A stretch of DNA of 64,000 nucleotides from an uncultured Roseovarius sp. (GTDB taxonomy: Bacteria > Pseudomonadota > Alphaproteobacteria > Rhodobacterales > Rhodobacteraceae): the NCBI GenBank assembly GCA_951812895.1, contig OX638333.1:1106366-1170365 (forward strand). Direction: 5' to 3'. The position numbers were made by a program, and so were the translations under genes. A model generated the notes under the pieces. It saw only the letters and a list, made by a program, of their open reading frames with translations, was not told where the DNA came from and did no database searches. Shown here piece by piece: positions 37,739 through 47,714 of the stretch. Position 1 is the first letter of the stretch. Every line of letters starts with the position of its first letter.

Positions 37739-40198
37739 ATGTCTGAGACACAGCTTCAACGTATAGAAATAGGTGGCATGACCTGTGCAGGATGTGCTGG
37801 CCGGGTCGAGCGAACGCTTAAGAACCTTCCCGGGTTACAGGATGTCGCGGTCAATTTCGCATCCCACACAGCACAACTACGCGCAGACAATGCCGGGCTG
37901 AAAGAAATAGAAGATGCGTTACACACTATTGGCTATATGGCACGCACCAAGGAGATCAGACTAGCCTTGGCTGGGTTGAGCTGCGCCTCTTGTGTGGGAC
38001 GTGTCAACAAGGCTTTGGAAGAAATACCCGGCGTGTTGGACGCGAATGTTAATTTTGCCAACAGCACTGCAACCATTCGTTATTTTCCTGAAATTGCGGA
38101 TCAGGCCATTCTGATAAGTGCCATCAAAAGTGCAGGGTATCAGGCCCAGGTGATAGAAGACGCCGCACGAGAAATGCCCAATCGCCATGAAGAAATCGCC
38201 GAAACCCGACGATGGACGATTGTTGCAATGATTTTGGCGTTACCTGTGTTTGTGATGGAAATGGGTGGACATCTGTCCACTGACTTCCGCGAATTCATCC
38301 ATCATACAATCGGGCAAGAGACATCCTGGTCCATCCAATTTTTGCTGACAACATTGATCCTTGTCTGGCCAGGCAGGAAGTTTTTTACAATCGGTGTCCC
38401 TACTTTGTTCAGGGCCGTGCCTGATATGAACAGCCTCGTGGCTCTCGGCACGCTCGCCGCTTGGGGGTATTCAAGCGTTTCACTTTTTGTCCCATCCATT
38501 CTACCCTTGGGTGCCAGAGCCGTCTATTTCGAAGCTGCCGCTGTGATCGTCGCCCTGATCCTGCTGGGTCGTTGGCTTGAAGCGCGCGCAAGAGGGCAGA
38601 CCGGGGATGCGATCGAAAAACTGGTTGAGCTGGCCCCCAACACGGCCCGAATTGAACGTGACGGCGTTCCAGTCGAAGTTTCTACGGCAGAGATTATAGT
38701 TTCTGACATTGTGATCGCGCGACCGGGCGAACGTTTGGCGGTGGATGGAACCGTTGTTTCAGGTGCCTCATTTGTGGACGAAAGCATGATCACAGGCGAG
38801 CCGCTACCGGTGTCTAAGTCGGAAGGGGATCCCGTTACCGCCGGAACAATCAACGCTGATGGTATGCTGCGATTCCGTGCCGAAAAGGTTGGCCGTGACA
38901 CGGTGCTGGCCCAGATTATCCGCATGGTCGAGGCGGCCCAAGGTGCAAAACTGCCCATTCAGGCGGTTGCAGATAAGGTGGTGCGCATCTTTGTGCCCGT
39001 TGTAATTGCAATTGCGGTGTTCGCTGTCATCGGATGGCTGACCTTCGGCCCTGAGCCTGCTCTAGGGCTGGCATTGGTGGCCGGGGTATCGGTGCTGATT
39101 GTGGCATGCCCTTGTGCAATGGGACTTGCAACGCCTGCATCCATCATGGTCGGCACAGGACGCGCGGCAGAACTGGGTGTTCTTTTTCGCAAGGGAGAGG
39201 CCCTGCAAACCCTGAGCGATGTACAGATGGTAGCATTTGATAAAACCGGCACGTTAACGCAAGGCCAGCCAACGCTGACGGAAATCAAGACAACGGGTGA
39301 GGTCCAACGAAAAAATCTTCTCAGGCTTGTCGCCGCGGCAGAATCAGGCTCTGAACATCCGATTGCACGCGCGATAGAGGCCGCTGCCGCTAAAGAAGCC
39401 ATCGAACTGCCAAAACCAGAGTCGTTTCGCGCTATCAGCGGCTTTGGCTTGTCTGCTGAGGTAGACGCTCATTCAATTCTTATCGGCGCCAAACGTCTTA
39501 TGGAGCGCGAAGGAATTGAAACAGATACTTATTCGGTAACAGCGCTTGAGCTGGAAGGCCAAGGGAACACGGTCATCTACGCAGCGGTTGATGGTAAGCT
39601 TGCTGGCATGCTGGCCGTTTCAGACCCTCTCAAACCGACAAGTCGTTCTGCGATAGAGGATTTGAATGTCAATGGGGTCAAGGTGGCCATGATCACCGGA
39701 GATGGCAAGGCGACGGCGCACCACATTGCTGACGAGCTTGGGATAACAACAGTTTATGCCGAGACCGCACCAGACGGAAAAGCAGAAATTGTTCGCACAC
39801 TTCGCGAACGCTTCGGATCTGTTGCTTTTGTCGGGGACGGCATCAATGACGCCCCTGCAATGGCAGAGGCGGACATCGGAATTGCTGTTGGCACCGGGAC
39901 CGATGTTGCGATTGAAACTGCTGATGTTGTTCTGACTTCCGGTGATCTGACCGGCGTTCTGACCGCGCATCACGTTTCTAAGCGAACGATGGCGAATATT
40001 CGTCAAAACCTTTTCTGGGCCTTTGGATATAATGCGGCGCTGATCCCCGTTGCCGCAGGCGTATTGTACCCGATCACAGGCATGTTGCTGTCGCCTATGC
40101 TGGCCGCCGGGGCAATGGCGCTTAGTTCTGTGTTTGTGGTAAGCAATGCATTGCGTTTACGAAGTGTGAACCAAACCAGTGAAAGAACTGCATTATGA
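37739..40198 (+). CDS. copA: Cu(I)-translocating P1B-type ATPase
   Basis: An 819-residue copper exporter of the inner membrane. Two N-terminal metal-binding domains (GMTCAGC with Cys16/Cys19; GLSCASC with Cys82/Cys85) precede eight membrane helices. The transmembrane copper site is CPC at 457-459 ([11 protein letters not shown]); the phosphorylated Asp is Asp501 in DKTGTLT; TGEP, the SEHPIA His-Pro motif of P1B ATPases and GDGINDAPA are all present. Start at ATG 37739. It is transcribed with cueR behind the CueR promoter, a self-contained copper-efflux unit. Confidence 0.97.
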   Translation: MSETQLQRIEIGGMTCAGCAGRVERTLKNLPGLQDVAVNFASHTAQLRADNAGLKEIEDALHTIGYMARTKEIRLALAGLSCASCVGRVNKALEEIPGVLDANVNFANSTATIRYFPEIADQAILISAIKSAGYQAQVIEDAAREMPNRHEEIAETRRWTIVAMILALPVFVMEMGGHLSTDFREFIHHTIGQETSWSIQFLLTTLILVWPGRKFFTIGVPTLFRAVPDMNSLVALGTLAAWGYSSVSLFVPSILPLGARAVYFEAAAVIVALILLGRWLEARARGQTGDAIEKLVELAPNTARIERDGVPVEVSTAEIIVSDIVIARPGERLAVDGTVVSGASFVDESMITGEPLPVSKSEGDPVTAGTINADGMLRFRAEKVGRDTVLAQIIRMVEAAQGAKLPIQAVADKVVRIFVPVVIAIAVFAVIGWLTFGPEPALGLALVAGVSVLIVACPCAMGLATPASIMVGTGRAAELGVLFRKGEALQTLSDVQMVAFDKTGTLTQGQPTLTEIKTTGEVQRKNLLRLVAAAESGSEHPIARAIEAAAAKEAIELPKPESFRAISGFGLSAEVDAHSILIGAKRLMEREGIETDTYSVTALELEGQGNTVIYAAVDGKLAGMLAVSDPLKPTSRSAIEDLNVNGVKVAMITGDGKATAHHIADELGITTVYAETAPDGKAEIVRTLRERFGSVAFVGDGINDAPAMAEADIGIAVGTGTDVAIETADVVLTSGDLTGVLTAHHVSKRTMANIRQNLFWAFGYNAALIPVAAGVLYPITGMLLSPMLAAGAMALSSVFVVSNALRLRSVNQTSERTAL

Positions 40199-40581
40199 AC
40201 ATCGGTGAAATTTCCGAACGCACCGGCCTTCCTGCAAAAACCATCCGTTATTACGAGGATATCGGATTGATCTCTCCGATGCGCGACGCAAACGGTTACA
40301 GAAATTTTGCCGAAAACGATGCCCACAAACTCGCCTTTCTTGGGCGGGCCAGAACACTTGGGTTTTCGATAGAAGATTGCCGGACGTTGTTGGCCCTGTA
40401 CGAAGACCAAAGCCGGGCCAGCGCCGATGTGAAACATGTGGCAACAGAGCATCTTCGTCAAATCGAGGACAAGATCGCCCAGCTTGAATCGATGCGCCAA
40501 ACACTGCGCCATTTGGTTTCGGCCTGTGCTGGTGATAACAGGCCGGATTGCCCGATACTGTCTGATCTCGCAAAGTCGTAG
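40195..40581 (+). CDS. cueR: Copper-responsive MerR-family activator
   Basis: A 128-residue MerR regulator. The HTH/wing is [26 protein letters not shown]...NGYRNF, then a dimerisation helix, then the copper-binding loop CAGDNRPDC with Cys111 and Cys119, the C-X7-C spacing of CueR (monovalent metal sensor). Overlaps copA by 4 bases and would activate the 19-bp-spacer promoter upstream of copA by underwinding it when Cu(I) is bound. Confidence 0.95.
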   Translation: MNIGEISERTGLPAKTIRYYEDIGLISPMRDANGYRNFAENDAHKLAFLGRARTLGFSIEDCRTLLALYEDQSRASADVKHVATEHLRQIEDKIAQLESMRQTLRHLVSACAGDNRPDCPILSDLAKS

Positions 40582-40593
40582 GTACCCACCTAC
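40578..40593. terminator. Hairpin spanning convergent stops
   Basis: GTAGGT-ACCC-ACCTAC, six perfect pairs. It contains the cueR stop codon and the stop of the convergent FAD oxidase, so the two operons meet on it. Short and without long T-runs. Confidence 0.4.
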
Positions 40594-41924
40594 ACCTCTG
40601 GCCCCGCACGAAATTCACCCCAACGCATGACAGCATTGGCGCCCAGAAAGGTAATCGGCGCAGGCGGAAGACGGGCCGGTTGGTCCTGAGCCAGCACACT
40701 ATCCAACAATTCAGAGCTTTGCCCAGATGCCATTTCTGCCATTAGCTTTCCGTGCAATGTGCCCTTGGTCGCACCCAGTCCATTCTGACAACAGGCCGAA
40801 TATAGTCCGTCATCCACTTCTCCCAGAGCCGGGACACTATTTCTGCTCAGGCACAGCATCCCACCCCAGCTGTATTCCATTTCGACATTCGACAGCATCG
40901 GGAAGCGCGCCTTGAAGGCGCGATCATGGGTGCGCGCCATCTGATCAACGCGCCTGTTCGAGACTTTCATGCTTGGATTACATGTAACCCTGTTGCGCAT
41001 GATGATCCGGTCCCCGCCAGTGCCCGAAATCCGCCGCACGGTGGAACCGATGGGATCAGATGGCGTTACGCCCCATTTGGCCTCGCCGCCCAAACGTTTC
41101 ACCTCATTCTCACTCAGTGCCCGTGTCATGGAGCCATAGAGGAAGATGTGCAAAAGACGGCCTTCAAAATGGCCAAAGCTATTTGCATGACCATTTACGG
41201 CGAGGATAACTTTGGGTGCCGTCACCTGCCCCTTGGCTGTACGTGCCACCCAGTCGCATCCCCGAGACAGCTCTACCACGGCAGAGTTTTCATGGATGCG
41301 CACACCCTTCGCGCGAAGCCCATTGGCGAGACCCCGGACATACATGGCCGGCTGGATAACGGCAGTGCCTGGCGTGTGCAGCCCACTCTGGTAGTATTCA
41401 CTGCCGGTTAGCGCTTTCATTTGCATCGCGTCCAGATGCTCGAACGCCTCTCCCAGCTTGGTCAGGTGAGCGGCATAATCCTGATTATGCTTATGCGCCT
41501 TTGCGCTGGCGGCACCGTTGGTTTTGCCCGAACGAGAAAAGCATTCGTTTGGCAATCCGAACTCACGTACCAACGCCTCAGCGTAATCAATCGCCTCACG
41601 GTTTTGCCTCAGATGCGCCAGATCTTTTTCCAAAGTGCTGCCGTAGTCATCCGAAGACAGGTCATGCGGCAGATCAATCATAAATCCTGAATTGCGGCCG
41701 GCGGGCCCTTCAGCGATGCGGGCAGCATCAAGAACCATTATATTGTCACTGGGATGCAATTCCTGTAGGCGCCGCGCCGCAGTTAGACCTGCAAAACCAC
41801 CGCCGATGATTAGCCAGTCAGCAGTGGGATTGCCTTCGAGCGGCTCTGCAGCATGCTGATAAGCAGGTAAGATTTCGTTCCATCCGGTGCGGCCGGGATG
41901 GCAGGGCATCCGTTTTACTTTCAT
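40590..41924 (-). CDS. DAO-family FAD amine/amino-acid oxidoreductase
   Basis: A 444-residue flavoprotein of the DAO fold (D-amino acid oxidase/gamma-glutamylputrescine oxidase/sarcosine oxidase family). FAD loop IIGGGFAGLTAARRL begins near residue 39; GPAGRNSGFMID is the flavin-proximal motif typical of PuuB-like members, and YSWGGMLCLSRNSVPALG is the C-terminal FAD contact. It would oxidise a C-N bond, here probably a secondary amine or D-imino acid made earlier in the operon. Last gene of the eleven-gene unit; overlaps the SDR upstream by 4 bases. Confidence 0.85.
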   Translation of the reverse strand: MKVKRMPCHPGRTGWNEILPAYQHAAEPLEGNPTADWLIIGGGFAGLTAARRLQELHPSDNIMVLDAARIAEGPAGRNSGFMIDLPHDLSSDDYGSTLEKDLAHLRQNREAIDYAEALVREFGLPNECFSRSGKTNGAASAKAHKHNQDYAAHLTKLGEAFEHLDAMQMKALTGSEYYQSGLHTPGTAVIQPAMYVRGLANGLRAKGVRIHENSAVVELSRGCDWVARTAKGQVTAPKVILAVNGHANSFGHFEGRLLHIFLYGSMTRALSENEVKRLGGEAKWGVTPSDPIGSTVRRISGTGGDRIIMRNRVTCNPSMKVSNRRVDQMARTHDRAFKARFPMLSNVEMEYSWGGMLCLSRNSVPALGEVDDGLYSACCQNGLGATKGTLHGKLMAEMASGQSSELLDSVLAQDQPARLPPAPITFLGANAVMRWGEFRAGPEV

Positions 41925-42655
41925 GGCAGGCTCAGTTGCGCAGTGCGACCACCGTCGATGGTGTAAATTTGGCCCGTCACGAAACTTGCGTCATCCGATG
42001 CCAGCCAACAGATCAACCGTGCCACTTCCGCAGGGTCACCTGTGCGGCGCAGCGGATGAATGCCGCCAATCTCGGCGCGAAATGCCGTTGGATCCGGCAT
42101 CGAGTCAATGAAATCCACATTCAGCGGCGTATCTATCCAACCCGGTGCTACCGCGTTACACCGCACACCATCCGGCCCGTGATCTACAGCCACCGCGCGG
42201 GTCAAGCCGTGCAGTCCAGCCTTTGAGGCGCAATAGGCCGGATGTCTTGGGTTTGACCCGAGCCCTTCAATAGATCCTACATTCACAATTGCTGCGTTCC
42301 CGGACGCCCGTAACATCGGCATCGCATGGCGGGTCAAGAGAAACGGCGCCGTCAGATTGACCTGCATCTGCAAATGCCAGTCTGCAATATCGCCCTCTTC
42401 AACTGTACCCTCACGCATGACCCCGGCATTGTTGATCAGGATATCCAATCGGCCTGCAGCGGCCTGCACAGCGGATACTACTTCTCTTGGTGCTTCTGGA
42501 TCGCTGAAATCAGCCACGATTGCCTCATGCACTGCCGGGCCTCGCTGTGCAGTGAACACGCGCGCGCCCTGTTCTGCAAGCTGCCTTGCCGTGGCCTCAC
42601 CCATCCCGCTGGAGGCGCCGGTGACAAGTGCGACTTTGCCCTCAAATCTGCTCAT
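41921..42655 (-). CDS. SDR oxidoreductase (betaine operon, first copy)
   Basis: A 244-residue classical SDR: TGASSGMGEA cofactor loop, INNAGV, NVGSIEG with the active Ser, YCASK, and APGWIDTPLN after it. The residue set after beta-2 (TAQRG) lacks an Asp, so NADP(H) is possible. Overlaps both neighbours by 4 bases. In the operon it probably oxidises a hydroxyl made by the P450 or present on the substrate (inference). Confidence 0.85.
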   Translation of the reverse strand: MSRFEGKVALVTGASSGMGEATARQLAEQGARVFTAQRGPAVHEAIVADFSDPEAPREVVSAVQAAAGRLDILINNAGVMREGTVEEGDIADWHLQMQVNLTAPFLLTRHAMPMLRASGNAAIVNVGSIEGLGSNPRHPAYCASKAGLHGLTRAVAVDHGPDGVRCNAVAPGWIDTPLNVDFIDSMPDPTAFRAEIGGIHPLRRTGDPAEVARLICWLASDDASFVTGQIYTIDGGRTAQLSLP

Positions 42656-43383
42656 GTGACCGGCTTCCCTCCATTCACCTCAACAAGGGCACCACACATG
42701 TATCTTGCCGCGTCAGATGCAAGAAACAGGATCACGTCGGCGATCTCGTCAGGTTCTGCAATATGACCGATCGGAACAGATGCATTCAGCTTTGCCACCG
42801 CCTCATCCGGATCAAAACCGCGAATGGCAAACCCGGTGCGCAGCATCGGTGTGTTCACCTCATTCGGACAAACTGCATTCACCCGGATCCCCTGATGCGC
42901 GTGATCCCGGCCCAGGCATTGTGTCAGCGATGCAATCGCTGCTTTAGACATCACATAAAGCGGGTGGTTCGATCCCGGGCGCAGCCCCCAACAGGATGAC
43001 GTGTTGACGATTGCCCCACCGCCATTTTCCGCCATCAACGGGATTGCCGCCCGGCACAGGCGAAACGGCGCCTCGACATTGACGCCCATGGTCAACGCAT
43101 AGTCTTCATCCGAGGTGGCGGTGATATCCCCGCGCGTGATGACACCCGCATTGTTGCAAAGAATATCCAGCCCGCCCATTTCCGCGACAACTTGGCCTGG
43201 CAATGCATCGCAGAACCCGGTGTCCAATAGGTCACCGTCAAAATGTGCTTGGGCCGTAATTGCGGAAGTGTCCCGATCCGTCACTGCGACCTGCGCGCCT
43301 TCGGCTTGCAACATCCTGACCAGCGTCTGGCCAATCCCGCCAGCAGCCCCCGTTACCAGCGCTTTCTTTCCAGTAAATCTCAA
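42652..43383 (-). CDS. SDR oxidoreductase (betaine operon, second copy)
   Basis: A 243-residue classical SDR: TGAAGGIGQT, AVTDRD with Asp after beta-2 (NAD-preferring), CNNAGV, NTSSCWG and the active Tyr/Lys as YVMSK (YxxxK). It begins with TTG overlapping the P450 stop (TTGA). It is only moderately like its neighbour SDR, so the two are not a fresh tandem duplication and probably act on different intermediates. Confidence 0.84.
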   Translation of the reverse strand: MRFTGKKALVTGAAGGIGQTLVRMLQAEGAQVAVTDRDTSAITAQAHFDGDLLDTGFCDALPGQVVAEMGGLDILCNNAGVITRGDITATSDEDYALTMGVNVEAPFRLCRAAIPLMAENGGGAIVNTSSCWGLRPGSNHPLYVMSKAAIASLTQCLGRDHAHQGIRVNAVCPNEVNTPMLRTGFAIRGFDPDEAVAKLNASVPIGHIAEPDEIADVILFLASDAARYMCGALVEVNGGKPVT

Positions 43384-44570
43384 TGGAGCACCTCATATCT
43401 GACCGGCAATGTCATTGCACCGGTATTCCCGCTATCAGGGCGCCATACTGGCACCCCATCATATTCAAATCGCACAAAGTTTTTGCGTAAAGCCCCAATG
43501 GCAGCCGCCATATCTGTGCGGGCAACGTAGTGACCGATGCAGTGATGCGCACCGCCACCAAAACCAAAATGTTTGCGTCGCCGAACGGTAATGTCGAACC
43601 GGCTGTCGTTACAAATTTCGGGATCACATGCAGAGGCATGTATCAGAAGGTGCAAAACTGTCCCTTTGGCAATCGTCAGCCCATTGACCTCGACATCTTC
43701 GACCGCTTCACGCGTTGCCCAAGTGGTTGTTGGCCGGGCGCGAATGAACTCTTCGATTGCGGCTGGGATAAGGGACGCATCAGCGCGTAACTCTTGCCAT
43801 TGGTCCGGGCTTTCGATGAAAAGAGACAGCCCCAACCCAAGCAAAGCACGGGTCGTATCCACCCCACCAAAAATGGAAATGACGATAATGTTGAGCAGCT
43901 CGTCATGTGAACAATTTCCATTTCGATCAAAATCTGCCACCAGCCGGGCTACATAGCTTTGTGTATCTGCCCCGCATCTCACCTTGACCACCAGCTTATC
44001 GGCAAGCTGGTGCAGGCGCTCACAGGCGGCATTAAACCGACCTTCATAGGATTTCGCATCGATCCCCATGGCCAGACCCAGTTCGGATGCATCATGAGCG
44101 ACCATTGGCCATTCTTCACGATCCAAGCCAAGCAACGTGGTGATTGCCTGCCCCGCAAATGGTTCACAAAACGCCTGTAGAAAGTCACAGCTTTCTGATC
44201 GTCTCATATCTGAACACAATGCTTCGGCAATATCCTTAAATTCCGGTATCAGGCTTTGAACATAGGTTTCACTCAGCGCTGGCACGGCGAGCGCCCGCAA
44301 TCTGCGATGCGTATCTCCTTCCTGCCCGATCACAGACTGCTTCCAGAATTCTGCAAAGCTTCCGTTTATGCCCACTGTGTCGGGCCAGTTGTGACTGCCC
44401 TGACGAAAGCGGCGGTCGCGCAGTATCTTACCAACCTCGCGATAGCGTAGAACGGCAAGACCAAAGGGTGTCTGCGCGCACCACCCATGGTCCCGCGCCG
44501 CTAAAACTTCGGGGCCGCGCGTGGAAAAGGCCGGATCGCTTAGATCAAGAAATGGAAGAGCCTCAGACAT
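43380..44570 (-). CDS. Cytochrome P450
   Basis: A 396-residue soluble bacterial P450. The heme ligand is Cys344 in FGFGGGAHHCIG; the ExxR is Glu274-Arg277 in EEFIR; the I-helix oxygen-activation motif reads GGVDTTR (235-241) where AG(x)DTT is usual. RHF-type K-helix and PTTTWATREAV are normal. ATG at 44570 lies 8 bases inside the upstream gene; a GTG two codons earlier is possible. No ferredoxin or reductase is in the operon. In context it may hydroxylate the substrate or oxidatively remove an N-methyl group; this is inference. Confidence 0.9.
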   Translation of the reverse strand: MSEALPFLDLSDPAFSTRGPEVLAARDHGWCAQTPFGLAVLRYREVGKILRDRRFRQGSHNWPDTVGINGSFAEFWKQSVIGQEGDTHRRLRALAVPALSETYVQSLIPEFKDIAEALCSDMRRSESCDFLQAFCEPFAGQAITTLLGLDREEWPMVAHDASELGLAMGIDAKSYEGRFNAACERLHQLADKLVVKVRCGADTQSYVARLVADFDRNGNCSHDELLNIIVISIFGGVDTTRALLGLGLSLFIESPDQWQELRADASLIPAAIEEFIRARPTTTWATREAVEDVEVNGLTIAKGTVLHLLIHASACDPEICNDSRFDITVRRRKHFGFGGGAHHCIGHYVARTDMAAAIGALRKNFVRFEYDGVPVWRPDSGNTGAMTLPVRYEVLH

Positions 44571-46599
44571 GCGCACAAATCCTCAGCGCGTCATGCATCG
44601 CCGCCGCCATGTTGCGGGATGAAACAGCATCACCAATTCTGATCAGGTCGTACCCGTTTGCCGGCGGCTTATCGGGCAAGACCGGGCCACCGGACACCCA
44701 TGCATCTACATCAATCTGCCCATTGTTCCGGCTACCCTCACGCAGGTCTTCGTACAGGGCGTCATTGGGAACAGTTCCAAATTCTGTGACAACAAGATCG
44801 AATTCCTGAAGCTTCTCTGCTCCACTCAGAACATTACGCAGTTTGGCAGAAATCCGGTTTCCAGATCGCGACAGGCCCACACATTCCGTGTCCGGCACGT
44901 AACCAATTCCCTGTGAATAGAGGTCACGCAAGGCCACCGCGCCGGTTGTCGGGCCAAGTTCATGATGCGGCGCTCGATCAGGTGTGGCCAGCGTAACCTG
45001 CGCCCCCGCCTGCAGCACCATATCGGCCAAAACCGCCCCCGGCTGATCACCCAGCTCATCCAGAACGAGCACATGGCCCGAAGCTCGAACGCTCCCCTCC
45101 AGTACATCCCAGGATGGCACTGCCAGATCTGCGCCAGTACACCTGCATTCTTCCGGCAAACCACCCGTGGCCAGCACGATGAAATCCGATTCATCTTTCA
45201 GAATATCCTGTGCTTCTACAAAACTTCCCAAACGCAGTTCCACACCCAGATGCAGCAGCTCAGCCTCTAACCAATCGCGCACGCCAATGATGTTACGCCG
45301 TGTTCGACCTTTGGCTGCCAGGCGCAACTGTCCTCCCAGCACGGGTTGTGCCTCGTGAAGGATCACATGATGCCCGCGCTCGGCCAGAACACGCGCGGCT
45401 TCCATCCCAGCGGGGCCACCGCCAACAACAGTCACTTTGCGGCGGGCGACCGAGGTCGCAATCACATGTGGCAGTGTTGCTTCTCGTCCCGTGGCAGCGT
45501 TCTGACCACAGACCGCTGCTTTCCCCTGATTGACGCGATCAACACAGTAACCAAGGCCGACACACGGACGAATGCGGTCCTCTTCGCCGTGCATCAATTT
45601 GTTAACCAGATGCGGATCGGCCATATGCGCCCGTGTCATCCCCACAAGATCAACTGCCCCACTACTGATCGCATGCCGCGCAGTGGCCAGATCAGCGATG
45701 CCGCCCGCGTGCAGGATCGGCAGGTCAACGGCTGCGCGAATGCGCGCGGCCACGAGTAAATGCGGGGCCGACGGGGTGCCCATCGGCGCCACCCACCCGG
45801 CAAGCCCGAGGTCATCATAGGGCGCACCTGCCATGATATTGAGGTATGTCAGGTGGCCTGTGGCCTCCAACTTGCGGGCAATCTCGACACAGTCCTCGGC
45901 TAACAGGCCATCCTCCAGCTCTTCATCACCTGTAAGCCGCATGCCGACGATAAAATCAGGGCCAGTCTCACGCCGTACCGCGTCGAGCACTTGGTAGGTA
46001 ATACGCAGCCGGTTCTCCAGCGACCCACCATAATCGTCACCGCGCTTGTTGGTATGTGGCGACATGAACTGTCCCAACAGATGCGAATGCGCCAGCAGTT
46101 CTATGCCGTCAAACCCTGCCTGATACACTCGCGCAGCTGCCGCCGCGAAATCGGCAATCACCCGGTCGATATCCTCCTGCTCCATCACCTTGGGAATTGC
46201 CCGATGGGCGCGCTCGCGCACCTGCGACGGCCCCATCACCGGCAACCAATGGGCATCGTCCCAGACTGTGCGCCGCCCCAGATGCGTCAGCTGAATAATA
46301 GCACCTGACCCGTGCTGGCGAATGCCAGCCGCATATTGCTCCAGCCAGGGAATAATGCTGTCATCACCCGCATATGCCTGTCCAAAGACTGACGGGCTGT
46401 CAGGGGACACGTTGGTGGACCCGCCGATAATTGTCAGGCCAATCCCGCCCTTGGCCTTTTCCTCATGATAGAGGCGATAGCGTTCCCTAGGATGGCCCTG
46501 CTCCACAAAAGATGGCGCATGCGCGGTGCTGACGATCCGGTTTCTCAGGGTCAGGTGGCCCAGCTGAAACGGTTCGAGCAGTGGATCGCGCGCACCCAT
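44563..46599 (-). CDS. TMADH/N-methylproline demethylase-like flavoprotein
   Basis: A 678-residue fusion of an Old Yellow Enzyme barrel (about 1-370; LLEPFQLGHLTLRNRIVSTAH, HLGRRTVWDD, GRITYQ-type FMN site, VDLVGMTRAHMADPH) with an FAD/NAD(P)-binding half (VTVVGGGPAGMEAARVL from about 390). This is the trimethylamine/dimethylamine dehydrogenase, 2,4-dienoyl-CoA reductase group; N-terminal wording resembles N-methylproline (stachydrine) demethylases. The linker cluster region has Cys346, Cys352 and Cys364, with Leu349 where a fourth cysteine of the [4Fe-4S] site is expected. Likely removes an N-methyl as formaldehyde. Overlaps P450, 3 bases after the epimerase-like gene. Confidence 0.85.
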   Translation of the reverse strand: MGARDPLLEPFQLGHLTLRNRIVSTAHAPSFVEQGHPRERYRLYHEEKAKGGIGLTIIGGSTNVSPDSPSVFGQAYAGDDSIIPWLEQYAAGIRQHGSGAIIQLTHLGRRTVWDDAHWLPVMGPSQVRERAHRAIPKVMEQEDIDRVIADFAAAAARVYQAGFDGIELLAHSHLLGQFMSPHTNKRGDDYGGSLENRLRITYQVLDAVRRETGPDFIVGMRLTGDEELEDGLLAEDCVEIARKLEATGHLTYLNIMAGAPYDDLGLAGWVAPMGTPSAPHLLVAARIRAAVDLPILHAGGIADLATARHAISSGAVDLVGMTRAHMADPHLVNKLMHGEEDRIRPCVGLGYCVDRVNQGKAAVCGQNAATGREATLPHVIATSVARRKVTVVGGGPAGMEAARVLAERGHHVILHEAQPVLGGQLRLAAKGRTRRNIIGVRDWLEAELLHLGVELRLGSFVEAQDILKDESDFIVLATGGLPEECRCTGADLAVPSWDVLEGSVRASGHVLVLDELGDQPGAVLADMVLQAGAQVTLATPDRAPHHELGPTTGAVALRDLYSQGIGYVPDTECVGLSRSGNRISAKLRNVLSGAEKLQEFDLVVTEFGTVPNDALYEDLREGSRNNGQIDVDAWVSGGPVLPDKPPANGYDLIRIGDAVSSRNMAAAMHDALRICAHV

Positions 46600-46602
46600 G
46601 CC

Positions 46603-47709
46603 CTACCCCCCGAAAGAGGCGACCGGCGCGCCGAACTGCGCCACATCAGGCGTGATACCTAGACCCGGACCATCGGGCAGATTAACATGACCGGCCTCAA
46701 CGGTGACCGGCGCCTCTGGCACATAGGTTTCGGCCACGTAAGGTGTGGACAACCATACTGCCTCCAGCTGTGAAGGCGCCACCGTCGCACCCATATGTAT
46801 ACAGGCCGCGGCAACAATATCACCGCCCCAACTATCATCACAGGTGTGCGGCAGGCCGCGCGCCGCGGCGATATCGCGAAATGCACTAAACGGGCGCAGT
46901 CCGCCGAGGCGCGACAATTTCATACCAAACCCGTCGACCAGCCCAACGCCCACAACCCGCAGGACAGTGTTGAGGTCCACCATGCTTTCATCGAGGTAAA
47001 TCGGGTGGTTGATCTGATGCCGGATCGCCGCGACCTCTTCGATCGTGTTGCAGGGTTGTTCAAGGACAAATGGCACATCCGGGCATTCCCGGCTAAGCCG
47101 CAGAGCATCACGCGCGGACAGCCCGCGATTGGCGTCAACGGCAAGACGGGCAAGACCGCCCACCGCCTCGTGCACCTTGCGCACCGTGGCAATGTCTTCG
47201 GCCACGTCGCGCCCGCCGACTTTGATCTGAATACGGGGAAAGCCCTGTGCCACCTTATCTGCTGCCAGTTGGGCGATGTCGTCCGGGTCGCCGATACCGG
47301 TTGCAAAGTATGACGGCAGCCGGTTGGCCACCGCACCGCCCAGCAGCGTGGCCACAGGCACACCCATTGCCTTGCCCAACAAATCATGCGCCGCAATGTC
47401 GATGGCAGACCGCGCATAGCTTTGCCCATTGACCTGTCCATCTATGGCCTGCGCGATGCTATTGATGGTAATCGATGTCCCAATCAGCGCCTCGCCAACC
47501 TGCATCAGGGTCGCACGTACACCTGCCGCACTCACCGGCGCATAGCGTGCTCCAAGAGGGCAAACCTCGCCCCAGCCTTCAACGCCGGTATCCGACACCA
47601 ACCGCACCACGGTGGTATCAAGCGACCAAACCTGTTGACCGGCAAAGGTATAGGGGCCGTAGCGAACTGGCAGATCCTTTTGGTAGATATGAAATTCGGC
47701 AAGGCGCAT
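46603..47709 (-). CDS. hpbD: Enolase-superfamily epimerase, 4-hydroxyproline betaine epimerase-like
   Basis: A 368-residue mandelate racemase/muconate lactonising-type enzyme. Metal ligands are Asp192, Glu217 and Asp240 (VDANRG, LEQPC, YLDES), and the two acid/base lysines of a 1,1-proton-transfer racemase are Lys163 (IQIKVGG) and Lys264 ([11 protein letters not shown]). From memory it is strikingly like HpbD of Pelagibaca bermudensis, 4R-hydroxyproline betaine 2-epimerase, including the N-terminus ([14 protein letters not shown] / [10 protein letters not shown]) and the active-site surround [17 protein letters not shown]. The symbol is by similarity only. ATG at 47709 matches that N-terminus; a TTG at 47718 is possible. 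Five bases after the MttB gene. Confidence 0.85.
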   Translation of the reverse strand: MRLAEFHIYQKDLPVRYGPYTFAGQQVWSLDTTVVRLVSDTGVEGWGEVCPLGARYAPVSAAGVRATLMQVGEALIGTSITINSIAQAIDGQVNGQSYARSAIDIAAHDLLGKAMGVPVATLLGGAVANRLPSYFATGIGDPDDIAQLAADKVAQGFPRIQIKVGGRDVAEDIATVRKVHEAVGGLARLAVDANRGLSARDALRLSRECPDVPFVLEQPCNTIEEVAAIRHQINHPIYLDESMVDLNTVLRVVGVGLVDGFGMKLSRLGGLRPFSAFRDIAAARGLPHTCDDSWGGDIVAAACIHMGATVAPSQLEAVWLSTPYVAETYVPEAPVTVEAGHVNLPDGPGLGITPDVAQFGAPVASFGG

Positions 47710-47714
47710 CTTGG

